DNA from: Halieaceae bacterium
GTDB taxonomy: Bacteria; Pseudomonadota; Gammaproteobacteria; Pseudomonadales; Halieaceae
Assembly: GCA_902547755.1 (NCBI GenBank)
Contig: CACCPA010000006.1
Coordinates: forward strand, 1 to 64,000
Length of the DNA: 64,000 nt
Direction of reading: 5' to 3'
In this document: piece after piece, positions 1-9,071 of the stretch
Layout: every line of letters begins with the position of its first letter
Numbering within the stretch: the first letter of the stretch is position 1
The notes under the pieces: generated by a model
What the model was told of the DNA's origin: nothing
Databases searched by the model: none
Seen by the model: the letters and a program-made list of their open reading frames with translations, nothing else
Made by a program: the position numbers and the translations under genes

Positions 1-1212
1 CATCAGCGAGCCTGATAGCCCACTGACTCCTGGAAAGGGCGTGTCTTCCCTTACGAAAATATCATCAAAATCTACCGCCACGCGCTGAATAGATTCGCCA
101 AACAGGGAACCACCAACACTTAGGGCATTAATGGTCCCTGAGATCGATGCGGCCGCCAGCGGCTCACTCACCGAGTCTGGAATCAGGCCCGCCTCTAGCA
201 GTAGCTGAGCGCTTGACGCCAAATCAAGGTCATTGATCAGAAGCTCCCAGTCAGTGGGCGTTAAACCCACGTTAATATCATTAAACTGGACTGGTCCTTG
301 CTCAAGTGTCACCGATGCCTGACCGATGTTGACCCAGGACTCATTGCTGTCCAGCGTCGCCGTACCGTTTACCGAGAAGGCCATACTGGGCAGTCGTGCG
401 TCCGACCCAGGGAACAGAGCGTCGCCCGTGACTTCAAAGACAGTGCTTGCCTGTCCCGCTGACGCTTCGGTCCAAAAAAGAAGATCGCTCGTTCCCGACA
501 TGTCTGTGCCGAAAAACTCCGATATCGACCCCATATCGTCGGATAACACACGCCCGCGCAGGGACCCGGCAAATCGAGACAAGTCCAATGGATTGCCTAT
601 CCCCGCACCGACGATACTGACCGTTAAGCCACCATCACCTGTCGCCGATAACTGAAGTTTTCGGTCACTGCCCTCTCGCCTCAAGTCAAGATCGACCACA
701 AGCTCCAAGGCTCGCTCGGTGTTAGACAGCTCGCGGAGCAGAGACACCCGCATAGTTTCGAGCGCCAAACGTTCGATCTCGGTCGCAAAGACGCTCGGAT
801 CGATGGGTACAACAATACCGGTAGCTTCATTGGTTAATCTCGCGGGAATAGCGACATCACTTGCGCGCATCTCGGCGAGGATAAGCTGACCCTGTAACAG
901 CGAACGCCATGGGTTGAGCGTGACCTGAAGACGCCCGGCAGAAAATACACTGGTCGCGGTCTTCCTATTGCGGATATCCAGATCCTCAAGGGCCAGTCTG
1001 GGTCGAAAACCCTCCATTTCCGCGGTAATTCCAGCAACCTGTGCATCAAAACCAGTGCGAGACTCAATCTCCGCAACAAGTGAGGTTTTGACAGCAGGCA
1101 GCAACGGCACCAAGGCTGTGGCGAGGCTGACCACAACAGCAATCAAGACAAGAAGCGCAATGGCGGTGCGCCAAATCAAGCTTCCTAACGCCCGATAGGC
1201 GCGCTCAAACAC
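1..1212 (-). CDS. yhdP: YhdP/AsmA-like envelope protein, N-terminal part (cut by window edge)
   Basis: This reading frame is open from a GTG at 1212 to the left edge: 404 residues with no stop, so the C-terminal part is missing. The N-terminus has a short basic segment and one long membrane helix (about residues 10-40), then soluble beta-rich sequence, as in the AsmA-like YhdP/DUF3971 proteins. Members of this family are anchored in the inner membrane, span the periplasm and help move phospholipid towards the outer membrane in E. coli. The GTG overlaps the maf stop by 8 bases, which suggests translational coupling at the end of the mreBCD-maf operon. Family assignment rests on topology, sequence feel and position after maf. 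E. coli YhdP is over 1,200 residues, so roughly a third is seen. Confidence 0.8.
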   Translation of the reverse strand, partial: MFERAYRALGSLIWRTAIALLVLIAVVVSLATALVPLLPAVKTSLVAEIESRTGFDAQVAGITAEMEGFRPRLALEDLDIRNRKTATSVFSAGRLQVTLNPWRSLLQGQLILAEMRASDVAIPARLTNEATGIVVPIDPSVFATEIERLALETMRVSLLRELSNTERALELVVDLDLRREGSDRKLQLSATGDGGLTVSIVGAGIGNPLDLSRFAGSLRGRVLSDDMGSISEFFGTDMSGTSDLLFWTEASAGQASTVFEVTGDALFPGSDARLPSMAFSVNGTATLDSNESWVNIGQASVTLEQGPVQFNDINVGLTPTDWELLINDLDLASSAQLLLEAGLIPDSVSEPLAAASISGTINALSVGGSLFGESIQRVAVDFDDIFVREDTPFPGVSGLSGSLM

Positions 1213-1783
1213 GGGGATCTCCAAGGCTCGTCGCAATGCCGGCCGCCTCTAGTAAGGTGCGAGTCTCAGCCAAGGGCAAACCCACAACACCGGTATAGCT
1301 TCCCTCTATCCGCTTAACAAAACTCCCAGCCAAACCCTGAATGCCATAGGCCCCGGCCTTGTCCCAAGGCTCATCAGTCGACAGGTATTGTGCAATCAGC
1401 TCCGATGAGAGCTCAGCGAACTCAACGCGGGTAGTGATTAGCTCAGTTGTCACAACCACTTCTGACATAAGTGTCACCGATGTCATTACCTCATGCGTCA
1501 GACCACTTAATGAGCGCAACATTCCCTCAGCATCGGCAAAAGAATTGGGTTTGTGCAATACGCGGCCATGACATACGACCGTTGTATCGGCACCGAGTAC
1601 AACACTGCCGGGCGCCCAGACCCTAGCCGCTTTTTCAGATGCCATGCGACAGACGTAGTCAACAGGTAGCTCGTCTCGGAGCATTGCCTCTTCAATATCT
1701 GCGGCTTCACACTCGAAAGCAGGTACTAACATACGCAGAAGTTCGTACCGCCTAGGGCTGGCGCTGGCCAGAATGAGCCTCAT
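1205..1783 (-). CDS. maf: Maf-family nucleoside triphosphate pyrophosphatase (YhdE type)
   Basis: The 192-residue protein carries the Maf signatures: SASPRR near the N-terminus, LGADTTV with the catalytic-region aspartate, KPN, LSG-TH, and DKAGAYGIQG followed by EGSYTGVVGLPLAET. These match YhdE, the subfamily that hydrolyses dTTP, UTP and modified pyrimidine nucleotides to the monophosphate and pyrophosphate. It acts in the cytoplasm as a house-cleaning enzyme and has been linked to septum/division effects when overproduced. Its ATG overlaps the mreD stop by 4 bases (ATGA) and its own stop overlaps the yhdP start, so it sits inside one operon with the shape genes. Length and motifs are normal for the family. 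Confidence 0.95.
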   Translation of the reverse strand: MRLILASASPRRYELLRMLVPAFECEAADIEEAMLRDELPVDYVCRMASEKAARVWAPGSVVLGADTTVVCHGRVLHKPNSFADAEGMLRSLSGLTHEVMTSVTLMSEVVVTTELITTRVEFAELSSELIAQYLSTDEPWDKAGAYGIQGLAGSFVKRIEGSYTGVVGLPLAETRTLLEAAGIATSLGDPRV

Positions 1784-2268
1784 AGGAGCTGCCCAATCCG
1801 AAAACGTGCGGTGTCGATGAGCACGTTAAAAGGACGCCACAGCAAGGCTGAAATAACGACCGCAACCAAATACCCAAGCCCATCAGATGGCACGCCCACA
1901 GCGGCTAATACCACTCGTTGCAGTGCGATCGAAATGCCAAGTAGGAGAAAGATGACCACCGTTTGCGATATCCAATCAAGCTGTCGGATGGTGTATATGT
2001 TATGAAGTAAAACATAAGCCACTATCGACAGACCCATTGACGCGGCACCCGCAAACGAGCCTTCAATTAAGCTAATCAAAATACCCACTGAAAACGCGAA
2101 GATAATGCCTACTCGCGCGGGCGAGGACAAAACCCAGTAACAAACACAAAGCTCGAGCAATCGCGGCATGACTATCCGTAGCTCAATTGCATTCGCTGCT
2201 TGGAATAACAGGCCAGCCAGAATGACCGAGGCTATAACTGAAAAACCGATGTTGCTCTCGTCCCTCAC
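1780..2268 (-). CDS. mreD: Rod shape-determining membrane protein MreD
   Basis: This 162-residue protein is almost entirely hydrophobic, with about five or six predicted membrane helices, as expected for MreD. MreD is an inner-membrane part of the elongasome, working with MreC, MreB, RodA and PBP2 to direct lateral peptidoglycan synthesis. The start is a GTG preceded by a GAGGT ribosome-binding site. It begins 18 bases after the mreC stop and overlaps maf by 4 bases. Primary sequence conservation in MreD is low, so the call depends mainly on length, topology and position between mreC and maf. Confidence 0.9.
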   Translation of the reverse strand: MRDESNIGFSVIASVILAGLLFQAANAIELRIVMPRLLELCVCYWVLSSPARVGIIFAFSVGILISLIEGSFAGAASMGLSIVAYVLLHNIYTIRQLDWISQTVVIFLLLGISIALQRVVLAAVGVPSDGLGYLVAVVISALLWRPFNVLIDTARFRIGQLL

Positions 2269-2286
2269 GCCGCTACCTCATTGCGC

Positions 2287-3114
2287 CTATGGTGCGTCAG
2301 TGGATGTAACAATAAGCACGTGACTCTCGACATCCAAGGCGGCTGCAGTTTGAAGTGTCACCGACAAATAAGCAGCATCGCCAGAGGTCGTGGTCTCGCG
2401 GGTGAGGCCCACTGGATAGCCAGCAGGGAACCGCTCACCCAAACCGGACGTCACCCAGAGATCACCTGAACTCACGTCCGACGTGCTGGCAAGATTACGA
2501 ATCACAAGTTGATCCAAACGACCTACACCCTCCGCGATCGCTCGCTGCCCCGTGCGATTATTCAAGACCGGGATGCCGTGTTGCAGATCGGTGACCAACA
2601 GGGCTCGGCTGGCCCTCTGACCCACTTGAACAATCTGGCCCATGACGCCATCGGCATTCAAAACCGGATCGCCAACATCGACTCCTTCATCCCGTCCTCG
2701 GCCCAACGTTAGTAAATGACGATTCACGTCAGGCGACACAGCTACGATCCGAGCGACCGTCATGGTTGCATCCTCCGCAACCGGCGAGTTAAGTAGCGCG
2801 CGGTATCGCATATTCTCAGCAGTGAGCGCCTCCATGCGCTGGGCGCGCGCGCTCAGTATGAGATTTCTGTCCTCCAGTGCCTGAATTTGCTCACGCATGG
2901 ACGCGCGACTTTCCAGATACTCTGCTAAGTTTTGAAAAAGACGCTTTGGTACGTCAAGGGTGTAGAAGGAGACCTCGGATAGATCTGCGCCCACACCTTC
3001 CACTTTTCCCATGATGGGAGAATCGCGAACAAACGCAACCAGCGCCCCAGCAATGCCCAGCGCGACAAGGAGACGGATCGTAAGGAAACGTGGCTTGGAG
3101 AAAAGGTTGCTGAT
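2287..3114 (-). CDS. mreC: Rod shape-determining protein MreC, probable non-canonical ATC start
   Basis: MreC is a periplasmic scaffold of the elongasome: a short cytoplasmic tail, one membrane helix, a coiled coil and a beta-barrel domain. All parts are visible: a helix encoded just upstream of the first ATG, a coiled coil (SRASMREQIQALEDRN and following), then the barrel. The first ATG in frame (3012) would remove the membrane anchor. The open frame continues upstream to a TAG near 3132 but has no ATG, GTG or TTG. A GAGGAA ribosome-binding site (3121-3126) stands 6 bases before an ATC codon at 3114, with another ATC at 3117. I therefore place the start at ATC 3114 (275 aa), tentatively. A base error converting ATG to ATC is the alternative. 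Confidence 0.8.
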   Translation of the reverse strand: MSNLFSKPRFLTIRLLVALGIAGALVAFVRDSPIMGKVEGVGADLSEVSFYTLDVPKRLFQNLAEYLESRASMREQIQALEDRNLILSARAQRMEALTAENMRYRALLNSPVAEDATMTVARIVAVSPDVNRHLLTLGRGRDEGVDVGDPVLNADGVMGQIVQVGQRASRALLVTDLQHGIPVLNNRTGQRAIAEGVGRLDQLVIRNLASTSDVSSGDLWVTSGLGERFPAGYPVGLTRETTTSGDAAYLSVTLQTAAALDVESHVLIVTSTDAP

Positions 3115-3148
3115 GATCTGTTCCTCGTTCTAAATCGAACCTAGAAAC

Positions 3149-4192
3149 TTACTCAGTCGACATAAGATCCAATGAGTAATTGTCCATCAACTCTAGCGCC
3201 ATACCGCCTCCTCTCACAACGCAGGTTAGCGGATCCTCAGCGATGAGTACTGGCAGGCCTGTCTCTTCCGCAATTCGAGCATCCAAATCACGCAATAGAG
3301 CACCGCCCCCCGTGAGAACAATGCCGGTCTCGGCGATATCTGCGGCAAGTTCAGGCGGTGACTGTTCCAAAGCCATTCGAACCGCGCGGATAATGGCATC
3401 GACGGGCTCCTCGAGCGCTGTCATTACATCAGTACTGTTAAGCGTAAAGGTACGCGGCACACCTTCGGCAAGGTGTCTGCCACGAACGTCAATTTCTCTC
3501 TGCTCACTACCGACCCAGACACAGCCAACTTCTTGCTTAATTCGCTCGGCGGTAGAGTCACCTATCAGACAACCGAAGCGACGACGAACATGAGCCACAA
3601 TCGCTTCGTCGAAGCGGTCGCCACCGACTCGGATAGAGTCACGATAGACCACCCCACTAAGCGATATAAGCGCGATCTCGGTCGTACCACCGCCAATATC
3701 AACAACCATACAGCCGACCGCTTCTTCGACCTTCATACCAGCGCCGATCGCCGCTGCCATAGGCTCTTCGATCAGTCGAACATCCCGCGCTCCTGCGCCT
3801 TCCGCCGATCGTCTAATGGCCTCACGCTCTACTTGTGTTGATAAGCAGGGCACACAAATAAGCACGCGCGGACTTGGGCGCAGCCATGATGAGTGGGTGT
3901 CATGCACTTTCAGGATGAAGTGCTGAAGCATTTTCTCCGTCACTTGGAAGTCAGCAATAACGCCATCTTTTAAGGGGCGAATCGCCGTGATGTTACCCGG
4001 TGTTCTGCCCAGCATACGCTTGGCCTCTGTACCAACGGCCTCTATGGACTTCTGACCATTGTGAACTCTGATAGCAACAACTGAGGGCTCATCAAGGATG
4101 ATGCCGCGATCTCTGACATAGATCAGTGTGTTGGCCGTGCCGAGGTCGATCGACAGATCGGTTGAGAACATACCCCGTAAACGCTTTAACAT
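3149..4192 (-). CDS. mreB: Actin-like rod shape protein MreB
   Basis: The 347-residue protein equals E. coli MreB in length. It has the actin-fold phosphate and nucleotide-binding motifs: [10 protein letters not shown] at the N-terminus, [12 protein letters not shown] in the middle and TGGGALL near the C-terminus. MreB polymerises on the inner face of the membrane and positions cell-wall synthesis in rod-shaped cells. It is the first gene of the mreBCD-maf-yhdP operon and is divergent from gatC. The ATG start is preceded only by an A-rich stretch, not a strong Shine-Dalgarno, but the N-terminal alignment ([20 protein letters not shown]) fits the family. Confidence 0.98.
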   Translation of the reverse strand: MLKRLRGMFSTDLSIDLGTANTLIYVRDRGIILDEPSVVAIRVHNGQKSIEAVGTEAKRMLGRTPGNITAIRPLKDGVIADFQVTEKMLQHFILKVHDTHSSWLRPSPRVLICVPCLSTQVEREAIRRSAEGAGARDVRLIEEPMAAAIGAGMKVEEAVGCMVVDIGGGTTEIALISLSGVVYRDSIRVGGDRFDEAIVAHVRRRFGCLIGDSTAERIKQEVGCVWVGSEQREIDVRGRHLAEGVPRTFTLNSTDVMTALEEPVDAIIRAVRMALEQSPPELAADIAETGIVLTGGGALLRDLDARIAEETGLPVLIAEDPLTCVVRGGGMALELMDNYSLDLMSTE

Positions 4193-4395
4193 GTCTTTTT
4201 AGCCTGTGGACAAATACACCTTTGCCACCGTTAAGAGCGAGCCCTCCTCGCTTCAAAACCCCAGGCTAGACCTAGGATGTCCTCGTATCGTTGGACCGGT
4301 GCGGTTAGTTGTTGAAATGTAACAATGCGATAGTTTTTGAGCAAGCTGGAAGTGTGTTAGTTTGCGCTCTCCAAACCACCTGTTAGGAATTTATC
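4193..4395. promoter_or_regulatory. Divergent mreB/gatC promoter region
   Basis: This 203-base gap separates two operons read outward, so it must hold both promoters. A small inverted repeat (AGCGAG 4236-4241, CTCGCT 4247-4252) lies in the mreB leader. A TAGGAA ribosome-binding site (4384-4389) precedes the gatC GTG. I could not assign convincing -35/-10 pairs by eye. Confidence 0.5.
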
Positions 4396-4680
4396 GTGAC
4401 TGATGCAGCAACCGTCAGAGATGTCGCGGCGTTAGCACGTCTTGCGATCTCGGACCAAGACATGGAAAACACGACAGCGGAATTCAATCAGACGCTTGCG
4501 CTGTTTGATGCACTCAGCTCGGCTGAAACGACCAATGTCGCGCCCATGATCAACCCACTCGATAGTGCGCAGCGTCTGAGAATAGATCGTATCGAAACCT
4601 TGGTCGACAGAGCGGGTTTGATGCAAAACGCGCCTGCCAGCGAAGAAGACTACTTTCTTGTCCCGAGAGTGCTCGATTGA
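4396..4680 (+). CDS. gatC: Asp/Glu-tRNA amidotransferase subunit C
   Basis: GatC is the small subunit that wraps around and stabilises GatA/GatB in the amidotransferase converting Asp-tRNA(Asn) or Glu-tRNA(Gln) to Asn- or Gln-tRNA. The 94-residue length and sequence ([17 protein letters not shown], then a run ending in YFLVPRVLD) are typical. The GTG start has a TAGGAA ribosome-binding site. Its stop shares a base with the gatA ATG, so the three subunits form one coupled operon read away from mreB, the same arrangement as in Pseudomonas. Confidence 0.95.
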   Translation: MTDAATVRDVAALARLAISDQDMENTTAEFNQTLALFDALSSAETTNVAPMINPLDSAQRLRIDRIETLVDRAGLMQNAPASEEDYFLVPRVLD

Positions 4681-6149
4681 TGACCGGACCGTTCGAGACG
4701 ATTTGCTCGCTGGCAAAGGAGTTGGATGCCGGACGTATCTCTTCGCGGGAACTAGTGGAAGATGCGATTGCCCGAACTGAAACGTTAAACCCTGATCTTA
4801 ACGCCGTTATTGCCATGAATAAGCCGGGCGCTCTCGCGGCGGCAGATCAAGCCGACAAGGCTCGGGCGGATGGCGCAAACTCCCCGTTACTCGGTGTGCC
4901 CCTGCTCCACAAAGACATTTTCTGCACGCGCGGCGTACGAACATCTTGCGCTTCAAAAATGCTTACGGATTTTGTACCACCCTACGACGCCACGGTGGTG
5001 AAAAAGCTTCATGACGCAGGCATGGTCAGTTTTGGCAAATGCAATATGGATGAGTTCGCCATGGGCTCATCCAACGAAACCAGTTTTTTCGGGGCAGTAA
5101 AGAATCCATGGGATCTTAATCGGGTCCCCGGTGGATCTTCTGGCGGTTCAGCCGCGGCCGTTGCTGCAGGTCTGGCACCATTGGCAACGGGTACAGATAC
5201 GGGCGGCTCGATTCGTCAGCCTGCAGCGCTCTGTGGCATTACAGGCCTAAAGCCCACCTATGGACGGGTTTCTCGCTACGGCATGATTGCTTTCGCTTCC
5301 TCAATGGACCAAGCAGGCCCTATGGCAAGGACTGCCGAGGATTGCGCGTTAGTCCTGAATGCGATGGCCGGTCACGACCCGCTTGATTCAACCTGTGCCG
5401 ATATTTCAGTGCCTGACTACTCGGCAGGTCTCGAGCAAAGCATCGAGGGGCTGCGTGTCGGCATTCCAAAAGAGTTTTTCTCAAGTCACCTCAATGATGG
5501 TGTTGCTGCAACGGTTTCCGCTGCCATCAAAGAGCTGGAAGCCGCGGGTGCGGTGATTGTCGATGTCTCGCTACCTTCCACGGATCTGGGCGTTTCCACC
5601 TACTACGTCATTGCCCCGGCCGAGGCCTCCGCAAATCTGTCTCGATACGACGGCGTGAGATACGGTTATCGTTGCGATAGTCCGTCTGATCTCCAAGATC
5701 TGTATTTGCGATCGCGCACTGAGGGCTTTGGTGAAGAGGTCAAACGACGAATTCTGATCGGGACCTTTACCTTGTCCGCCGCATCGTATGACCAATACTT
5801 CATGAAGGCACAACAGGTCCGTCGCCTCATTGCTGAGGAATATCAATCCGTCCTCAAGGACGTCGATGTCATTGTCGGGCCGTCTGCACCCAATACTGCG
5901 TTCGTTCTCAACGATGGCTCTAAGTCGATAACAGACATGTACATGGAAGACCTCTTCACCATTGGCGCCAATCTCGCGGGATTACCCGCCATAAGCGTCC
6001 CCGCGGGGTTAGTCGACGGACTGCCCGTAGGTATGCAACTCATTGGTTCGCGGTTTGGTGAAGCACAACTATTGAACATTGCTCATCAATTCCAGATACG
6101 AACCGATTGGCACTCGCTCACACCGGATCTCGAGGACCTGACAGGATGA
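4680..6149 (+). CDS. gatA: Asp/Glu-tRNA amidotransferase subunit A
   Basis: GatA is the amidase subunit that releases ammonia from glutamine for GatB. It belongs to the amidase-signature family, with a Ser-cisSer-Lys triad. The lysine in LLHKDIFC, the glycine/serine loop [14 protein letters not shown] and the nucleophile motif [11 protein letters not shown] are all present. The protein is 489 residues from the ATG at 4680, a normal length. The open frame begins one codon earlier at a TTG, but ATG overlapping the gatC TGA is the more natural start. It ends in an ATGA overlap with gatB. Confidence 0.97.
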   Translation: MTGPFETICSLAKELDAGRISSRELVEDAIARTETLNPDLNAVIAMNKPGALAAADQADKARADGANSPLLGVPLLHKDIFCTRGVRTSCASKMLTDFVPPYDATVVKKLHDAGMVSFGKCNMDEFAMGSSNETSFFGAVKNPWDLNRVPGGSSGGSAAAVAAGLAPLATGTDTGGSIRQPAALCGITGLKPTYGRVSRYGMIAFASSMDQAGPMARTAEDCALVLNAMAGHDPLDSTCADISVPDYSAGLEQSIEGLRVGIPKEFFSSHLNDGVAATVSAAIKELEAAGAVIVDVSLPSTDLGVSTYYVIAPAEASANLSRYDGVRYGYRCDSPSDLQDLYLRSRTEGFGEEVKRRILIGTFTLSAASYDQYFMKAQQVRRLIAEEYQSVLKDVDVIVGPSAPNTAFVLNDGSKSITDMYMEDLFTIGANLAGLPAISVPAGLVDGLPVGMQLIGSRFGEAQLLNIAHQFQIRTDWHSLTPDLEDLTG

Positions 6150-7588
6150 AGTGGGAAAAGGTAATGGGCTTAGAGGTGCATCTGCAGCTCTCAACACACT
6201 CCAAGATTTTTTCATCATCGGCCACGGCCTTCGGTGCTGATGCCAATACCCAGACCAATCCTTTAGATATGGCGCTACCGGGAACCCTTCCAGTCCTGAA
6301 TCATGCTGCCGTGAGTCAGGCGGTCGTTTTTGGCCTCGGTGTGGGTGCTGAAATCGGCAAGGTGTCGCGGTTCGACCGAAAAAATTACTTCTACCCCGAT
6401 CTGCCAAAAGGCTATCAGATATCGCAATTTTTCGAGCCAATCGTTAAAGAAGGTGTCTTTGAGGTACCACTTGAAGATGGGTCAATTTTCCCCGTCAGAA
6501 TTCTCCGCGCTCACCTCGAAGAGGATGCGGGAAAGTCGGTACACGATGCCATTCCCGGGCACACCGGCATTGACTTGAATCGCGCCGGAACACCGTTACT
6601 TGAGGTGGTTACGGAACCCGATTTTCGAACGGCAGAGCAGGTTGTGGCCTATCTGAAGGCACTCCATGCGCTCGTCACCTACCTTGGTATTTCCGATGGC
6701 AACATGTCGGAGGGATCGATGCGCTGCGATGTCAATTTATCGCTGCGTTTGGAAGGGGAAACAGAATATGGCACCCGAACAGAGTTAAAGAACATCAACT
6801 CGTTCCGATTTATCGAGCGCGCCATTCATGTTGAAGCCGAGCGACAACAAGATCTTTTGGAGAGTGGCCAAGGTGTGGTCCAAGAGACCCGATTATTCGA
6901 CCCAGACAATGACGAGACTCGGTCCATGCGATCGAAGGAAGTGGCCAATGACTATCGCTATTTCCCGGACCCGGATTTACTACCTATTGTCATCGACGAT
7001 GAAACCATTGAGCGTATTCGCGACGCCTTGCCCGAGTTACCTGCCGTTAAACGCGGTCGTTACACCACCGAGCTGGGTTTGAGTCAGTACGATGCCAATC
7101 TGCTCACCCAAGATCGTGCCACGGCTGAGTTCTTTGAGGCCTGCTGTGCCGCCTCGAATAATCCCAAGGCCACAGCAAACTGGATGCTAGGCGATTTAAG
7201 CGCAGCAGTGAATAAAGAGGGTTTGGCAATCGGTGGGGGCAAGGTCACACCCGAGGGTCTCGGTTCGCTGATAAGCCGAATCGATGATGGAACGCTCTCC
7301 AGCAAAATGGCGAAGACCGTTTTCGAAGGCCTGTGGGCTGGCGAACCCGATGTCGACCGCATCATTGAAGACAGGGGCTTGAAGCAAGTCAGCGACAGTG
7401 GTGCACTGGAAACCATCGTAGACGAGCTCATCGCTAATAACCCAGCGCAAGTTGATCAATATCGCGCAGCCGATGACGGCAAGCAGAAGAAACTGATTGG
7501 CTTTTTCGTGGGGCAGGCAATGAAGGCCTCAAAAGGTCAGGCGAACCCTCAGAGGCTAAACCAGCTACTGAAACAGAAGTTGGGCTAA
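6146..7588 (+). CDS. gatB: Asp/Glu-tRNA amidotransferase subunit B
   Basis: GatB binds the misacylated tRNA, phosphorylates the side-chain carboxylate with ATP and completes amidation with ammonia from GatA. The 480-residue protein starts at the ATG overlapping the gatA stop ([15 protein letters not shown]), and contains the family's GLEVH motif, the glycine-rich [11 protein letters not shown] region, [11 protein letters not shown], and a C-terminal YqeY-like tail domain ending in [14 protein letters not shown]. The open frame extends 13 codons upstream inside gatA, but that extension does not align with the family. The AGG just before the start serves as ribosome-binding site. Confidence 0.97.
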   Translation: MKWEKVMGLEVHLQLSTHSKIFSSSATAFGADANTQTNPLDMALPGTLPVLNHAAVSQAVVFGLGVGAEIGKVSRFDRKNYFYPDLPKGYQISQFFEPIVKEGVFEVPLEDGSIFPVRILRAHLEEDAGKSVHDAIPGHTGIDLNRAGTPLLEVVTEPDFRTAEQVVAYLKALHALVTYLGISDGNMSEGSMRCDVNLSLRLEGETEYGTRTELKNINSFRFIERAIHVEAERQQDLLESGQGVVQETRLFDPDNDETRSMRSKEVANDYRYFPDPDLLPIVIDDETIERIRDALPELPAVKRGRYTTELGLSQYDANLLTQDRATAEFFEACCAASNNPKATANWMLGDLSAAVNKEGLAIGGGKVTPEGLGSLISRIDDGTLSSKMAKTVFEGLWAGEPDVDRIIEDRGLKQVSDSGALETIVDELIANNPAQVDQYRAADDGKQKKLIGFFVGQAMKASKGQANPQRLNQLLKQKLG

Positions 7589-7599
7589 ACAAGCTCGCC

Positions 7600-8187
7600 T
7601 TAGACGTCCTGAACTCGGCCCTTCATGAAGCGTTCTCGGTTTTCACGCTTCTTGTCCTCGCTCTTGCGCAACAGCACATAGACAGAGCCCGTGCCACCAT
7701 GCTGTGGTTGTGCCGAATGAAAAGCTTGAACGTCTTCAATATCCGTCAGCCAGCGATTGACGTAGCCTTTCAGTACACCTGAGCCTGACTTTTCCTTATT
7801 GCCGAAGCCTTTACCGTGGGTAATCAGCAGGGTTCGCAACCCCAATCGCCGCGCCTCTTTGAAAAATGACCAAATTTCGGTTCGGGCCTCTGCCACCGTA
7901 AAACGGTGTAAATCGAGGCGGGCCTCAATATCGTAATGACCCAGCCTCAACTTGCGGTAAACACCGTTTTGAATGCCGGGCCGCTTAAACTGCAGTACAT
8001 ACCAGGCGTCTAGCGGCGGTATACCATCATCCGACAGATGATTATCGCTGCGCGCACCCGACTGAGTGGCTGCCTGCCTTCGTTGACTGACATCGACCGC
8101 CTCAGTTTTTACAAGTCGCTCACGTGGCTCACGCTTTAGTGGTGTTACGCCACTCATTTCGCTCGCAAATAGGTCATCGTCTTGCAT
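7600..8187 (-). CDS. Smr-domain protein (SmrA/SmrB-like)
   Basis: Smr domains act as nicking or RNA-cleaving endonuclease modules; E. coli SmrB cleaves mRNA at collided ribosomes. The 195-residue protein has a charged N-terminal half and a C-terminal Smr domain with the LDLH motif (ARLDLHRFTVAEAR) and the HGKG motif (LLITHGKGFGNKEKSG). The start at 8187 (MQDDDLFASEMSGVTPLK) is chosen because it has a GGAA site upstream and matches the usual N-terminus; the frame runs further to 8256. It is convergent with gatB, 11 bases apart, and divergent from cysZ. Which Smr paralogue this is cannot be settled by eye. Confidence 0.85.
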   Translation of the reverse strand: MQDDDLFASEMSGVTPLKREPRERLVKTEAVDVSQRRQAATQSGARSDNHLSDDGIPPLDAWYVLQFKRPGIQNGVYRKLRLGHYDIEARLDLHRFTVAEARTEIWSFFKEARRLGLRTLLITHGKGFGNKEKSGSGVLKGYVNRWLTDIEDVQAFHSAQPQHGGTGSVYVLLRKSEDKKRENRERFMKGRVQDV

Positions 8188-8279
8188 GTTCGTGTTTCCG
8201 ACATCAGCTGCCATAGTATAGTCACAGGTCTGACGTTTTGTTGTCAGTCGTAGCAAGTAACGAGGTGGAATAACAAGTC

Positions 8280-9014
8280 ATGTCCGGATTACTCAAGGGA
8301 GTCGGTTATTTTTTTCGCGGCATGACCATGCTGATCCAGCCGGGGCTGCGGCGATTCGCCATCATCCCATTGCTCGCAAATATCGCTGTGTTTGCCTTGA
8401 TCGCCGGCAGCCTTTACCAGCTGATGTCAGGTTTTTATACCGACATTACCGGCGAAATTACGGAGACTTTGAGCTTTATCACCTGGATCGTCACTCCGAT
8501 CATTTGGTTGGTGGGGACGTTACTCTCAGGTTACCTATCTATTTTCATCGTGTTGTTTTTGACCTCTCCTTTTCACGGGCTACTCGCGGAAAAAGTGGAA
8601 GAACAGGTAACAGGTGAAGCCATCCAGAACGAAAGCTCAGTGGTTCAGGTCGCCCTATCAGTCCCCCGAGGGTTCCTGCGTGAATTACAAAAGCTGTTTC
8701 ACTACCTGCCTATGGCCTTACTGGTCGTCATCATTAGCGTCATACCGGGACTTAATTTCGCGGCGCCATTTCTCTGGATCATTCTTGGGGCGTGGATGAT
8801 GTCATTGCAATTTATCGACTACCCCATGGACAACCATCGACTCCCGTTCAGGGAAGTACGCGAGGCCTGCAGTGCGCGACGGGGAACGTCGATCGGGTTT
8901 GGTGCCATTGTTGCATTTGTATCGGGAATTCCGATACTCAACTTGGTACTCATTCCTGCAGCGGTAGCGGGTGCTACTTTGCTATGGTGCGATGAACTCC
9001 GTCATCTACGTTAA
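8280..9014 (+). CDS. cysZ: CysZ-like sulfate permease (EI24 family)
   Basis: The 244-residue protein has several long hydrophobic helices and the CysZ signatures: GVGYFFRGMTMLIQPGLRRFAIIPLL at the N-terminal end (first part shown only as GVGYFFRGM and PGLRRFAIIPLL for matching) and IDYPMDNHRLPF in the C-terminal half. CysZ imports sulfate for cysteine synthesis in E. coli and Pseudomonas. The gene stands alone, divergent from the Smr gene and convergent with a helicase; no other sulfur-assimilation gene is adjacent. A GAGG ribosome-binding site lies upstream of the ATG. Confidence 0.9.
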   Translation: MSGLLKGVGYFFRGMTMLIQPGLRRFAIIPLLANIAVFALIAGSLYQLMSGFYTDITGEITETLSFITWIVTPIIWLVGTLLSGYLSIFIVLFLTSPFHGLLAEKVEEQVTGEAIQNESSVVQVALSVPRGFLRELQKLFHYLPMALLVVIISVIPGLNFAAPFLWIILGAWMMSLQFIDYPMDNHRLPFREVREACSARRGTSIGFGAIVAFVSGIPILNLVLIPAAVAGATLLWCDELRHLR

Positions 9015-9071
9015 AAAAACGCTGGCCACTCAGCAGTCAATCGATAAGGAAAGAGGACCCTCTGCTGACGA

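Noticed and set aside
326-655. Plus-strand 109-codon frame at the left edge
   Set aside because: It is antisense to the open yhdP frame, which has no stop across 404 codons and a sensible membrane anchor.
4236-4252. Six-base inverted repeat in the mreB leader as a riboswitch or terminator
   Set aside because: The stem is too short and lacks conserved riboswitch elements or a T run.
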